DNA of 64,000 nucleotides from Paraburkholderia dinghuensis. GTDB taxonomy: Bacteria; Pseudomonadota; Gammaproteobacteria; Burkholderiales; Burkholderiaceae. The notes beneath the pieces were generated by a model that saw nothing but the letters and a program-made list of their open reading frames with translations, ran no database searches and was not told the origin of the DNA. The DNA is taken from positions 30,795 through 94,794 of the forward strand of contig NZ_RQIS01000022.1 in the NCBI RefSeq assembly GCF_003837865.1. Reading direction: 5' to 3'. Position 1 is the first letter of the stretch. Each line of letters begins with the position of its first letter. The position numbers and the translations under genes are program-made. This document shows, one piece after another, positions 9,345-18,309 of this stretch.

Positions 9345-10133
9345 TCAGCGCGACTGGGCAGCGTACGCAGCAAGGAAACGCTTGAGAATGCCCGTGGAAT
9401 AGGTCCCGGCGATATCGGTGAGGAACGTGGTGAACGACGTGCTCGCGTGTTCATCCGCCGTGTCGGAAATCGTGCGCACCACGGCGCACGGCACGCCGTA
9501 CTCGTGACAGACCTGCGCGATCGCCGCGCCTTCCATTTCGACCGCGAGCGCTTCGGGGTGCGCCTCGCGCAACCCGCCCACCGCCTGCGCACTGGCGACG
9601 AACTGATCGCCGCTGATCACGAGCCCGCGATGAACGCGCGGCATCGCCGTGTGAAAGTGCGCCGCGAGCGCTGTCCCCTCTTCCGTGACGAAGCGCTCGC
9701 ACGCGTCAGCGAGCGTTGCTGCGAGCGCGCGGTCGGCGTCGAAGCGCGCACGCCCGAGCAGCGGAATTTCGAAGCGCGGAAAGAGCGGTTCGGCGTTCAT
9801 GTCGTGCTGCAAGAGCGTCTCGCCGACCACGATGTCGCCGATATGCACCGAAGACCCGACACCGCCCGCCACGCCCGTGAACACGATGCCCTCGACATCG
9901 AATGCATGGATCAGCGCGCTCGCCGTGGCCGCGGCTGCGACCTTGCCGACGCGCGCCAGCGTCACGACGCACGGCACGCCGTGCACGGTGCCGACGTGAT
10001 AATCGCGCTGCCCGAGCGTACGCGTCACGACGCCCGATTCCGCCTGCATCGCCGAGATGAGATCGCCGAGTTCCTGGGGCAGTGCGGCGAGCACACCGAG
10101 CGGACGCGCCTGGGCGCGGGACGTTGTATTCAT
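9345..10133 (-). CDS. mtnN: 5'-methylthioadenosine/S-adenosylhomocysteine nucleosidase
   Basis: This 262-residue cytosolic enzyme cleaves adenine from methylthioadenosine and S-adenosylhomocysteine in the methyl cycle. It has the family start GVLAALPQELGDL, the glycine-rich VFTGVAGGVG, the substrate-binding VEMEGAAIAQV and the catalytic Asp segment RTISDTAD. It is slightly longer than E. coli MtnN (232 residues) because of a short N-terminal extension and an insertion near residue 115. It converges with prpE. A phosphorylase of the same superfamily is less likely given VEMEGAA. Confidence 0.88.
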   Translation of the reverse strand: MNTTSRAQARPLGVLAALPQELGDLISAMQAESGVVTRTLGQRDYHVGTVHGVPCVVTLARVGKVAAAATASALIHAFDVEGIVFTGVAGGVGSSVHIGDIVVGETLLQHDMNAEPLFPRFEIPLLGRARFDADRALAATLADACERFVTEEGTALAAHFHTAMPRVHRGLVISGDQFVASAQAVGGLREAHPEALAVEMEGAAIAQVCHEYGVPCAVVRTISDTADEHASTSFTTFLTDIAGTYSTGILKRFLAAYAAQSR

Positions 10134-10186
10134 CGCTGTATTTTTCCGTGAGGTTCAGTCAGGCCAGAGCGCCAGGTCATGCCCGG

Positions 10187-12553
10187 TCATTCCACCGGCT
10201 GCAGCTTCGCCACCGCGAGCGCGAGCCATTTCTCGCCGTGGCGCTTGAAGCGGACCTGCGCCTTCGCGTCGGTGCCACTGCCTTCGAGTGCCGTGATCGT
10301 ACCTTCGCCGAATTTCGTGTGGAAGACCTGCTGGCCGACGCGAAAGCCCGTTTCGGCCGCGCGCTGCTCGTTGGCGAACGACGGCAACGGCGTGTTGTCC
10401 GCGACGTAGGCGTCGCGCTCGCGACCACCGCCATTGCCCCCACCCTGACGCGCGAACCAGTCGCGGCCCCAGCCCGCATTGTCGGAGCGGCCGCCCCAGC
10501 GCGCACCCGCCTCGACCTTCGGCGTGAGCCACTTGAGCGTCTCCTGCGGCAGTTCGTCGAAGAAGCGCGAGCGCACGTTGTAGCGCGTCTGGCCGTGCAG
10601 CATGCGACTCTGCGCGAACGACAGATAGAGCCGCTCCTTCGCGCGCGTGATCGCGACATACATCAGGCGACGCTCCTCTTCGAGGCCGTCTGCTTCCATC
10701 GCGCTGTTCTCATGCGGGAAAAGCCCCTCTTCGAGCCCGGTAATGAACACGGCGGTGAACTCAAGACCCTTCGCCGCGTGGACGGTCATCAGTTGCACGG
10801 CATCCTGGCCCGCCTGCGCCTGGTTGTCGCCCGCTTCGAGCGACGCGTGCGAGAGAAAGCCGGCAAGCGGCGTCATGACGTCGGGATTCTGCGCGGGATC
10901 CGTAATGGTCGGCGCGTCGAGCACTTCGATCTCACCGTCCTGCGACACGATCTCCAGCGCCGACGATGCACCCGGACGCAGCGGAATCGAGCGCGCGGGT
11001 GTGTCGAGCCCGTAGCCCTCTTCGCTCACAAATGCGGTGGCCGCATTGACGAGTTCCTGCAGGTTCTCCAGCCGGTCCTGGCCTTCTCGCTCGCCCTGAT
11101 AGAAATCGGCGAGGCTGCTCATGCGCACCGTGTACTCGACCGTCTCCGGCAGGCTCATCTGCGCCGTTTCCGCGCGCATCTTCGCGATGAGATTCGCGAA
11201 CGACGCGAGGCTCGATCCGGCCTTACCGGTGACATAAGGAATCGCCGAGGCCATCGAGCAGTTGTAGAGTCGCGCCGCGTCCGCGAGCTGTTCGATCGAG
11301 CGCGCGCCGATGCCGCGCGTCGGGAAGTTCACGACGCGCGCGAAGGCGGTGTCGTCGTTCGGATTGTCGATGAGGCGCAGATATGCGAGCGCGTGCTTGA
11401 CTTCCTGACGCTCGAAAAACCGCAGGCCGCCGTACACCTTGTACGGAATCCCCGCGTTCACGAGCGTGTGCTCGATCGTGCGCGACTGAGCGTTGCTGCG
11501 ATAAAGCACCGCGACCTCGTTGCGCGCGAGGCCCTGGTTGATCAGCGCACGGATCTCCTCGACGATCCAGCCCGCTTCCTGCGAATCGGTCGCCGCCTCG
11601 TAGACGCGCACCGGCTCGCCGTGGCCCGCGTCGGTGCGCAGGTTCTTGCCGAGACGGCGCGAGTTATGCGCGATCAGATGGTTCGCCGCGTCGAGAATAT
11701 GGCCGTGCGAGCGGTAGTTCTGCTCCAGCTTGATCATGTGCTTCACGCGGAACTCGTTCTCGAAGTCGCGCATGTTGCCGACGTTCGCGCCGCGGAACGC
11801 GTAGATCGACTGGTCGTCGTCGCCCACGGCGAAGATCGCGTTGTTCGAGCCCGCCAGCAGCTTCAGCCACGCGTACTGGAGCTTGTTGGTGTCCTGAAAC
11901 TCATCGACGAGGATGTCGCGAAAGCGCGCCTGATAGTGTGCGCGCAGCGGCGGATTGTGCGCGAGCAGTTCGTAACAGCGCAGCAGCAACTCCGCGAAAT
12001 CGACGACACCCTCGCGCTGGCACTGCTGGTCGTAGGCTTCGTAGAGTTCGACGAACTTGCGGTTGAAGTTGTCCGTGACGTCGACGTCTTTCGGCCGCAA
12101 GCCCTGCTCTTTCGCGTTGTTGATGAAGTACTGGAGGTTCTTCGGCGGGTACTTCTCGTCGTCGACGTTCAGGCCCTTCATCAGGCGCTTGATGGCGGAA
12201 AGCTGATCGGCCGTGTCGAGGATCTGGAAGGTCTGCGGCAGGCCCGCGTCGCGGAAATGCGCACGCAGCATGCGGTTGCACAGGCCGTGGAACGTGCCGA
12301 TCCACATGCCGCGAGTGTCGATGGGCAGAAGCGCCTGCAGGCGCCCCATCATTTCGCGCGCGGCCTTGTTCGTGAAGGTCACGGCGAGAATCGTGGCGGG
12401 CGACGCGAGCCCCTGCTGGATCAGCCAGGCGATGCGCGTGATCAGGACGCGCGTCTTGCCGCTGCCGGCCCCGGCGAGGATCAGCGCCGGTTCGTTCGGC
12501 AACGTGACGGCGGCGTGTTGTTCGGGGTTCAGGTTTGCAAGCAGGTCGGGCAT
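10187..12553 (-). CDS. uvrD: UvrD-type DNA helicase II
   Basis: This is a 788-residue superfamily 1A 3'-5' helicase for nucleotide excision and mismatch repair. Visible motifs are Q/motif I (LNPEQHAAV, GAGSGKTRVL), motif II (VDEFQDTN), motif III (VGDDDQSIYAFRGA), motif IV (LEQNYRS), motif V (VHAAKGLEF) and motif VI (AITRAKERLYL). The C-terminus ends with a Tudor-like segment (FHTKFGEGTITALEG) typical of UvrD/PcrA. I start at the ATG at 12553 (MPDLLANLNPEQ). The longer upstream extension is low-complexity and lies over the divergent promoter region. It is transcribed away from valS. Confidence 0.95.
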   Translation of the reverse strand: MPDLLANLNPEQHAAVTLPNEPALILAGAGSGKTRVLITRIAWLIQQGLASPATILAVTFTNKAAREMMGRLQALLPIDTRGMWIGTFHGLCNRMLRAHFRDAGLPQTFQILDTADQLSAIKRLMKGLNVDDEKYPPKNLQYFINNAKEQGLRPKDVDVTDNFNRKFVELYEAYDQQCQREGVVDFAELLLRCYELLAHNPPLRAHYQARFRDILVDEFQDTNKLQYAWLKLLAGSNNAIFAVGDDDQSIYAFRGANVGNMRDFENEFRVKHMIKLEQNYRSHGHILDAANHLIAHNSRRLGKNLRTDAGHGEPVRVYEAATDSQEAGWIVEEIRALINQGLARNEVAVLYRSNAQSRTIEHTLVNAGIPYKVYGGLRFFERQEVKHALAYLRLIDNPNDDTAFARVVNFPTRGIGARSIEQLADAARLYNCSMASAIPYVTGKAGSSLASFANLIAKMRAETAQMSLPETVEYTVRMSSLADFYQGEREGQDRLENLQELVNAATAFVSEEGYGLDTPARSIPLRPGASSALEIVSQDGEIEVLDAPTITDPAQNPDVMTPLAGFLSHASLEAGDNQAQAGQDAVQLMTVHAAKGLEFTAVFITGLEEGLFPHENSAMEADGLEEERRLMYVAITRAKERLYLSFAQSRMLHGQTRYNVRSRFFDELPQETLKWLTPKVEAGARWGGRSDNAGWGRDWFARQGGGNGGGRERDAYVADNTPLPSFANEQRAAETGFRVGQQVFHTKFGEGTITALEGSGTDAKAQVRFKRHGEKWLALAVAKLQPVE

Positions 12554-12622
12554 GGGGTGCGCGGGCAGTAAGGATGCGCGCGCGGGTGAATGGAAGCGCG
12601 CGCCGATGAAAGGCCGACCGCC

Positions 12623-12628
12623 ATTATA
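12623..12628 (-). promoter_or_regulatory. Putative -10 (TATAAT) for uvrD
   Basis: On the minus strand this reads TATAAT, 70 bases before the uvrD start. No clear -35 is visible. The 320-base uvrD-valS intergenic region holds only this and the valS promoter as recognisable signals. Confidence 0.45.
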
Positions 12629-12830
12629 AGTCCCGCCTGTCCTGGCTATGGAGCCCACCCCGACCGCGACGCCCGCGGCTGGCACACCGTCGGCACGTCT
12701 CGAATGCACGCTTCGGACGCATCGCCGCACAGTGGGTGCGACCGCCGTTGTCCGCCTCATCGGCTTCATCCGCCACAGCGCGGGCGCTTCACGCGCCGCC
12801 CGGCACCATCGGGGCGGGCGGCATTCCCCT

Positions 12831-12836
12831 TATAAT
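12831..12836 (+). promoter_or_regulatory. Putative -10 (TATAAT) for valS
   Basis: A perfect TATAAT lies 40 bases before the valS ATG, in an AT-richer patch (CTTATAATCGAAGG). The -35 is not obvious. Confidence 0.5.
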
Positions 12837-12875
12837 CGAAGGTTTCCGCATCCATTTAATCGGCAGATTCCACCC

Positions 12876-15743
12876 ATGAGCGACAGCACGCTAGCGAAAA
12901 GCTTCGAGCCCCAGACGATCGAGGCCCAATGGGGCCCCGAATGGGAGCGCCGCGGCTACGCCGCCGCGACCTTCACGCCCGGCCGCAACAACTTCTCGAT
13001 CCAGTTGCCGCCGCCCAACGTCACCGGCACGCTGCACATGGGGCACGCGTTCAACCAGACGATCATGGACGGCCTCGCGCGCTATCACCGCATGCTCGGC
13101 GAGAACACGCTGTGGGTGCCGGGCACCGACCACGCGGGCATCGCGACGCAGATCGTCGTGGAGCGCCAGCTCGACGCGCAGAAAATCTCGCGCCACGACC
13201 TCGGCCGCGAGAAGTTCGTCGAACGCGTATGGGAATGGAAGCAGCAGTCGGGCTCGACGATTACGGACCAGGTCCGGCGCCTCGGCGCGTCGATCGACTG
13301 GTCGCGCGAATACTTCACGATGGACGACAAGATGTCGGCCGCCGTGCGCGACGTGTTCGTGCGCCTCTATGAACAGGGCCTGATCTACCGCGGCAAACGC
13401 CTCGTGAACTGGGACCCGGTGCTGCTCACGGCCGTCTCGGACCTCGAAGTCGTGAGCGACGAAGAAAACGGCAACCTGTGGCACCTGCGCTATCCGCTCG
13501 CGGACGGCTCGGGTCATCTGACGGTCGCGACGACACGTCCCGAAACGATGCTCGGCGATACGGCCGTGATGGTCCATCCCGAAGACGAGCGTTACGCGCA
13601 CCTGATCGGCAAAATGGTGAAGCTGCCGCTCACGGACCGCGAGATCCCCATCATCGCCGACGACTACGTCGATCGCGAATTCGGCACAGGCGTCGTGAAG
13701 GTCACGCCCGCGCACGACTTCAACGACTACCAGGTGGGCCAGCGCCACGGCCTGCCGACGATCGAGATACTCACGCTCGACGCGAAGATCAACAACAACG
13801 CGCCGCAAAAGTATCGCGGCCTCGACCGCTTCGAGGCTCGCAAGCAGGTGGTCGCCGACTTCGAGGCACAAGGTCTCCTCGAATCGGTGCAGCCGCACAA
13901 GCTGATGGTGCCGCGCGGCGACCGCACGGGCGTGGTGATCGAGCCGATGCTGACGGACCAGTGGTTCGTCGCGATGAGCAAGCCCGCGCCCGAAGGCACG
14001 TTCAACCCGGGCAAGTCGATCACCGAAACCGCACTCGACGTCGTGCGCAACGGCCAGATCAAGTTCGTGCCGGAAAACTGGACGACGACCTACTACCAGT
14101 GGCTCGAAAACATCCAGGACTGGTGCATCTCGCGCCAGCTCTGGTGGGGCCATCAAATTCCGGCGTGGTACGGCGATAACGGCGAGATCTTCGTCGCGAA
14201 GAGCGAGGAAGAGGCCCGCGCGCAAGCCGGGGCAAAGGGTTACACGGGCGCATTGAAGCGAGACGAAGACGTGCTCGACACGTGGTTCTCGTCGGCGCTC
14301 GTGCCGTTCTCATCGTTGGGCTGGCCTGCGGATACGCCCGAACTGAAGGCGTTCCTGCCGTCCTCCGTGCTCGTGACGGGCTTCGACATCATCTTCTTCT
14401 GGGTCGCGCGCATGGTCATGATGACCACGCACTTCACCGGCAAGGTGCCGTTCGAGACGGTGTACATGCACGGCCTCGTGCGCGACGCCGAAGGCCAGAA
14501 GATGTCGAAGAGCAAGGGCAACACGCTCGACCCGATCGATATCGTCGATGGCATCGACCTCGAAGCGCTGGTCGCCAAGCGCACCACGGGCCTCATGAAC
14601 CCGAAACAGGCTGCGACCATCGAGAAGAAGACGCGCAAGGAGTTCCCGGACGGCATCGCCGCATTCGGCACCGATGCGCTGCGCTTCACGATGGCTTCGA
14701 TGGCCACGCTCGGACGCAATGTCAACTTCGATCTCGCGCGCTGTGAGGGCTACCGCAACTTCTGCAACAAGCTGTGGAACGCGACGCGCTTCGTGCTGAT
14801 GAACTGCGAAGGTCACGACTGCGGCTTCTCGAAGCCCGGTCCGTGCGAGCCGGGCGACTGCGCGCCAGGCGGCTACACGGACTTCTCGCAGGCCGACCGC
14901 TGGATCGTCTCGCTGCTGCAGCGCGTGGAAATGGAAGTCGCGAAGGGTTTCGCCGACTACCGCTTCGACAATGTGGCCAACGCCCTGTACAAGTTCGTCT
15001 GGGACGAATACTGTGACTGGTATCTGGAGCTCGCGAAGGTGCAGATCCAGAGCGGCACGCCCGCACAGCAGCGCGCCACGCGCCGCACGCTGTTGCGCGT
15101 GCTGGAAACGGTGTTGCGCCTCGCGCATCCGGTCATTCCGTTCATCACGGAAGCGCTCTGGCAGAAGGTCGCACCGCTCACCGACGCGTATCCGCAGAAC
15201 GTGGCCGCAGGCGAAGCGTCGATCATGGTGCAGGCGTATCCTGTCGCTCAACCGAAGAAGCTCGACGAAGCCGCCGAAACGTGGGCCGCAGACCTGAAGG
15301 CTGTGATCGATGCATGCCGCAACCTGCGTGGCGAGATGAACCTCTCGCCCGCCACGAAGGTGCCGCTGCTCGCAACCGGAAACGCGGCGCGGCTCGCCAC
15401 TTTCGCACCGTATGCGCAGGCGCTCGCGCGTCTGTCAGAAGTCCAGATCATCGCCGACGAAGCGGCGCTCGACGCGGCATCGGAAGGTGCGCCGGTCGCG
15501 ATCGTCGGGACGGACAAGCTCGTGCTGAAGGTTGAAATCGACGTCGCCGCCGAACGTGAACGATTGTCAAAAGAGATCGCACGTCTGACTAACGAGGTGT
15601 CAAAATGCACCGCAAAGCTGAGCAATGACAGTTTCGTTGCAAAGGCGCCCGCTGCCGTCGTTGAGCAGGAGCAGAAAAGACTGGCAGAATTCAAAGTTAC
15701 GTTGGACAAGCTGACCGCGCAGCTCGGGCGGCTGCCGGCCTGA
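12876..15743 (+). CDS. valS: Valyl-tRNA synthetase
   Basis: This 955-residue class I aminoacyl-tRNA synthetase charges tRNA-Val. The HIGH box appears as PPPNVTGTLHMGHA and the KMSKS box as GQKMSKSKGN. The editing (CP1) domain lies at about residues 200-400 and contains the ATTRPETMLGDTAV segment. An anticodon-binding domain and a C-terminal coiled coil (about 890-955) complete it. The start at ATG 12876 gives the conserved MSDSTLAKSFEPQTIE opening. The gene is intact and of normal length. Confidence 0.97.
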   Translation: MSDSTLAKSFEPQTIEAQWGPEWERRGYAAATFTPGRNNFSIQLPPPNVTGTLHMGHAFNQTIMDGLARYHRMLGENTLWVPGTDHAGIATQIVVERQLDAQKISRHDLGREKFVERVWEWKQQSGSTITDQVRRLGASIDWSREYFTMDDKMSAAVRDVFVRLYEQGLIYRGKRLVNWDPVLLTAVSDLEVVSDEENGNLWHLRYPLADGSGHLTVATTRPETMLGDTAVMVHPEDERYAHLIGKMVKLPLTDREIPIIADDYVDREFGTGVVKVTPAHDFNDYQVGQRHGLPTIEILTLDAKINNNAPQKYRGLDRFEARKQVVADFEAQGLLESVQPHKLMVPRGDRTGVVIEPMLTDQWFVAMSKPAPEGTFNPGKSITETALDVVRNGQIKFVPENWTTTYYQWLENIQDWCISRQLWWGHQIPAWYGDNGEIFVAKSEEEARAQAGAKGYTGALKRDEDVLDTWFSSALVPFSSLGWPADTPELKAFLPSSVLVTGFDIIFFWVARMVMMTTHFTGKVPFETVYMHGLVRDAEGQKMSKSKGNTLDPIDIVDGIDLEALVAKRTTGLMNPKQAATIEKKTRKEFPDGIAAFGTDALRFTMASMATLGRNVNFDLARCEGYRNFCNKLWNATRFVLMNCEGHDCGFSKPGPCEPGDCAPGGYTDFSQADRWIVSLLQRVEMEVAKGFADYRFDNVANALYKFVWDEYCDWYLELAKVQIQSGTPAQQRATRRTLLRVLETVLRLAHPVIPFITEALWQKVAPLTDAYPQNVAAGEASIMVQAYPVAQPKKLDEAAETWAADLKAVIDACRNLRGEMNLSPATKVPLLATGNAARLATFAPYAQALARLSEVQIIADEAALDAASEGAPVAIVGTDKLVLKVEIDVAAERERLSKEIARLTNEVSKCTAKLSNDSFVAKAPAAVVEQEQKRLAEFKVTLDKLTAQLGRLPA

Positions 15744-15857
15744 GAGCCGATCCGGCAAACAGGAAGCGACGCGCGGCTACCGAAGCGGGAACCTGAACAG
15801 GAACTGAACAGGAACCTAAGCGGAAACCGCGCTGCCGCCAGGACCAGGACTAAAGAC

Positions 15858-16739
15858 ATGCTAAAAGTTACAAAAGCGGTATTTCCGGTGGCGGGCCTCG
15901 GCACGCGCTTTCTTCCGGCTACAAAGGCCAGCCCGAAGGAGATGCTGCCGGTCGTTGACAAGCCGCTTATCCAGTACGCCGTTGAAGAGGCCGTAGCGGC
16001 CGGAATCACCGAAATGATCTTCGTGACCGGGCGCAGCAAGCGCGCGATCGAGGACCATTTCGACAAGTCCTACGAGATCGAGGCGGAACTCGAAGCACGT
16101 GGCAAGGCGAAACTGCTCGAGGTCGTCCGCAACATCAAGCCGCACAACGTCGACTGCTTCTACGTGCGCCAGCCGGAGGCGCTCGGCCTCGGCCACGCGG
16201 TGCTCTGCGCCGAGAAGCTCGTGGGCGACAATCCGTTCGCCGTGATTCTCGCCGACGACCTGCTCTACGGCACGCCGCCCGTGATGAAGCAGATGGTGGA
16301 GGTGTTCGACCACTACCATAGCTCGGTGCTCGGCGTGGAAGAGATTCCGCCGTCGGAGACGCGCTCGTACGGCATCGTCGAAGGCAAGGAGTGGGAAGAT
16401 TCGATCGTCAAGCTCTCGGGCATCGTCGAGAAACCGGCACCCGAAGACGCGCCGTCGAACCTCGGCGTCGTGGGCCGTTACGTGCTCAAGCCGCGCATTT
16501 TCAATCATCTGCGCTCGATCAAGCCCGGCGCCGGTGGTGAGATTCAGCTCACGGATGCAATCCAGTCGCTGCTCGCCGACGAGCAGGTGCTCGCGTACAA
16601 GTATCACGGCACGCGTTTCGACTGCGGCAGCAAGCTCGGCTATCTGAAGGCGACCGTCGAATTCGCGCTGCGCCACGCTGAAGTGGGGGCCGACTTCGCC
16701 GAGTATCTGCATTCGCGCAAGCCGGTGATGGAAGGCTAA
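15858..16739 (+). CDS. galU: UTP--glucose-1-phosphate uridylyltransferase
   Basis: This 293-residue enzyme makes UDP-glucose for exopolysaccharide, LPS and osmoprotectant synthesis. The nucleotide-binding opening AVFPVAGLGTRFLPATKASPK and the motif EMLPVVDKPLIQYAVEEA are diagnostic. It follows valS after a 114-base gap that contains two copies of GAACAGGAAC, and it is closed by a strong terminator, so it is probably transcribed alone or by read-through from valS. Confidence 0.96.
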   Translation: MLKVTKAVFPVAGLGTRFLPATKASPKEMLPVVDKPLIQYAVEEAVAAGITEMIFVTGRSKRAIEDHFDKSYEIEAELEARGKAKLLEVVRNIKPHNVDCFYVRQPEALGLGHAVLCAEKLVGDNPFAVILADDLLYGTPPVMKQMVEVFDHYHSSVLGVEEIPPSETRSYGIVEGKEWEDSIVKLSGIVEKPAPEDAPSNLGVVGRYVLKPRIFNHLRSIKPGAGGEIQLTDAIQSLLADEQVLAYKYHGTRFDCGSKLGYLKATVEFALRHAEVGADFAEYLHSRKPVMEG

Positions 16740-16773
16740 ACACCGCGCATTGCACGGCAAGCGCTGCAAACGA

Positions 16774-16806
16774 AATGGCCCGCGACGAACGCGGGCCATT
16801 TTTTTG
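16774..16806 (+). terminator. Rho-independent terminator after galU
   Basis: AATGGCCCGC pairs with GCGGGCCATT around a seven-base loop and is followed by six T. It lies 35 bases downstream of the galU stop. Confidence 0.93.
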
Positions 16807-16841
16807 TGTGCCGCTTTTCAGCAGCGGCAGTGCTGCGGCTT

Positions 16842-17075
16842 TCAGCGCCTGCGCATCAGGAATACAAACGTCTCATCCTGCCTGGAGCTTTCGACGATCT
16901 CGTTGCCCGTCTGCTTCGCGAACGCGGCGAAATCGCGCTGCGAGCCGGGGTCGGTCGCGCTGACCTTGAGAATCTGGCCGCTTTCCATATCGGCAAGTGC
17001 CTTCTTGGCGCGCAGGATCGGCAGCGGGCACTTCAGCCCGCGCGCGTCGACTTCCTTGTGAATCTGAATCTGCAT
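16842..17075 (-). CDS. TusA/SirA-family sulfurtransferase-like protein
   Basis: A 77-residue TusA-fold protein. The persulfide-accepting Cys16 sits in the family motif DARGLKCPLPILRAKKAL. The rest follows the usual two-layer alpha/beta pattern and ends with a beta strand (ETFVFLMRRR). The ATG at 17075 is chosen because AAGGAT lies about nine bases upstream. Members relay sulfur to tRNA or molybdenum-enzyme maturation. Which pathway is served here is not shown by its neighbours. Confidence 0.88.
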   Translation of the reverse strand: MQIQIHKEVDARGLKCPLPILRAKKALADMESGQILKVSATDPGSQRDFAAFAKQTGNEIVESSRQDETFVFLMRRR

Positions 17076-17168
17076 CGGGGTAGGATCCTTCGGGCGGCGC
17101 GCCGGGCACGGCGCACACAATAGTCTCAATTTTACCGCAGGCGCGCCCGGATCGACGCGGCTCGATGG

Positions 17169-18224
17169 TCACAGTACGACGGCCTGCCCCGTGCGCATCG
17201 ACTCGCGCAGCGCCTGGCCGATGCGCGTCGCCTCCAGCGCGTCTTCCAGCGTCGCGCCCTGCCCACCCATACCCGCGCCTTCGCCCATGCGCTCACGCAC
17301 CGCCGCCACGAACGCGTGGGCCTCGACGAGAAACGCCTCCTCGAAGCGGTCGAAGAAAGTGGGCGTGCATTCGCTGCGCACGCCGTGCGCATCGTAGATC
17401 TCGACGCGGTTCGCGCTTGGAATATGTCCGATCGCGAGTGCGCCCGCCGTGCCGATCACCTCGCTCGACGTATCGTTGCCGTGCGCCATCGTGCGCGACG
17501 CGTAGAACATGGCGAGCGCGCCGCCCTCGAATTCGCAGATCGCGACGCCGTTATCGACGTCTCCCGCCGCTCGCAGTCCTTCGTGCAGCGCGATTGTCCC
17601 GCTCGCAAAGACGCGCGTCGCGCGCGGCTTGCCGAGGAGCCAGCGGGCGACATCGATGTCGTGCACGGTGCAATCGAGGAAGATGCCGCCCGACGTGGGC
17701 GCAAAGCGTACAAAAAAGCCTTCCGGATCGTTGAGGTCGCTGGTTTGCGAGCGCACCAGGAACGGACGCCCGATCGCACCCGCCTGCACTTTCGCGAACG
17801 CGTCCTGGTAGCTCGGATCGAAGCGGCGCATGAAACCGATCGTCACCTGCTGGCCCTCGTAGCGGCGCGACTCGGCCACCACGCGCTCGCACTCGGCAAC
17901 GTCGAGCGAAAGCGGTTTTTCGCAGAACACGTGCTTGCCTGCGCGTAACGCGTCGATGATCTGCTGCGCGTGCAGCGACGAAGGCGTGACGAGACAGACG
18001 GCATCGAGCGCGTCGTCGGCCAGCAGTTGAGCGTAGTCCATGTGCAGGCGCGCGGCAGGCAACGCATCGCGTGCCCATGCGAGATCGTCTTCGAGCGGAC
18101 TGCACGCCGCCACGAGCGTCGCATCCGGCACGCGGTACGCGAGATTCTTCGCATGCCGCCGCCCAAGCCGCCCGAGTCCCGCCACGCCCACGCGCAATGG
18201 CCGGGCCCGATCAGTCGCTTGCAT
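17169..18224 (-). CDS. Gfo/Idh/MocA-family NAD(P)-dependent dehydrogenase, inositol-type
   Basis: A 351-residue oxidoreductase. It has an N-terminal Rossmann domain (GVAGLGRLGRRHAKNL), the conserved HVFCEKPLSLD motif with the catalytic Lys, and a C-terminal substrate domain carrying DCTVHDIDVARWLLG. It is the third gene of the minus-strand arm of the inositol regulon, 85 bases after iolG. The likely substrate is a myo- or scyllo-inositol isomer, by context. It differs enough from the upstream iolG that the two probably handle different stereoisomers or directions. Confidence 0.85.
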   Translation of the reverse strand: MQATDRARPLRVGVAGLGRLGRRHAKNLAYRVPDATLVAACSPLEDDLAWARDALPAARLHMDYAQLLADDALDAVCLVTPSSLHAQQIIDALRAGKHVFCEKPLSLDVAECERVVAESRRYEGQQVTIGFMRRFDPSYQDAFAKVQAGAIGRPFLVRSQTSDLNDPEGFFVRFAPTSGGIFLDCTVHDIDVARWLLGKPRATRVFASGTIALHEGLRAAGDVDNGVAICEFEGGALAMFYASRTMAHGNDTSSEVIGTAGALAIGHIPSANRVEIYDAHGVRSECTPTFFDRFEEAFLVEAHAFVAAVRERMGEGAGMGGQGATLEDALEATRIGQALRESMRTGQAVVL

Positions 18225-18309
18225 CGTTCGCCTCCTTCCCGTGCTGCCTATGCGGCAAAAGTCCTCTGTACGATCCCTTACGCGTTTGTTGTGGGCGCCA
18301 GATACGCGC

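Noticed and set aside
15861..16799. Long reverse-strand frame opposite galU, and similar ones opposite most genes (for example 25681-27927, 2045-3139, 7540-8868)
   Set aside because: These have Arg/His-rich, repeat-like composition typical of antisense frames in GC-rich DNA, lack family motifs and lie over well-identified genes.
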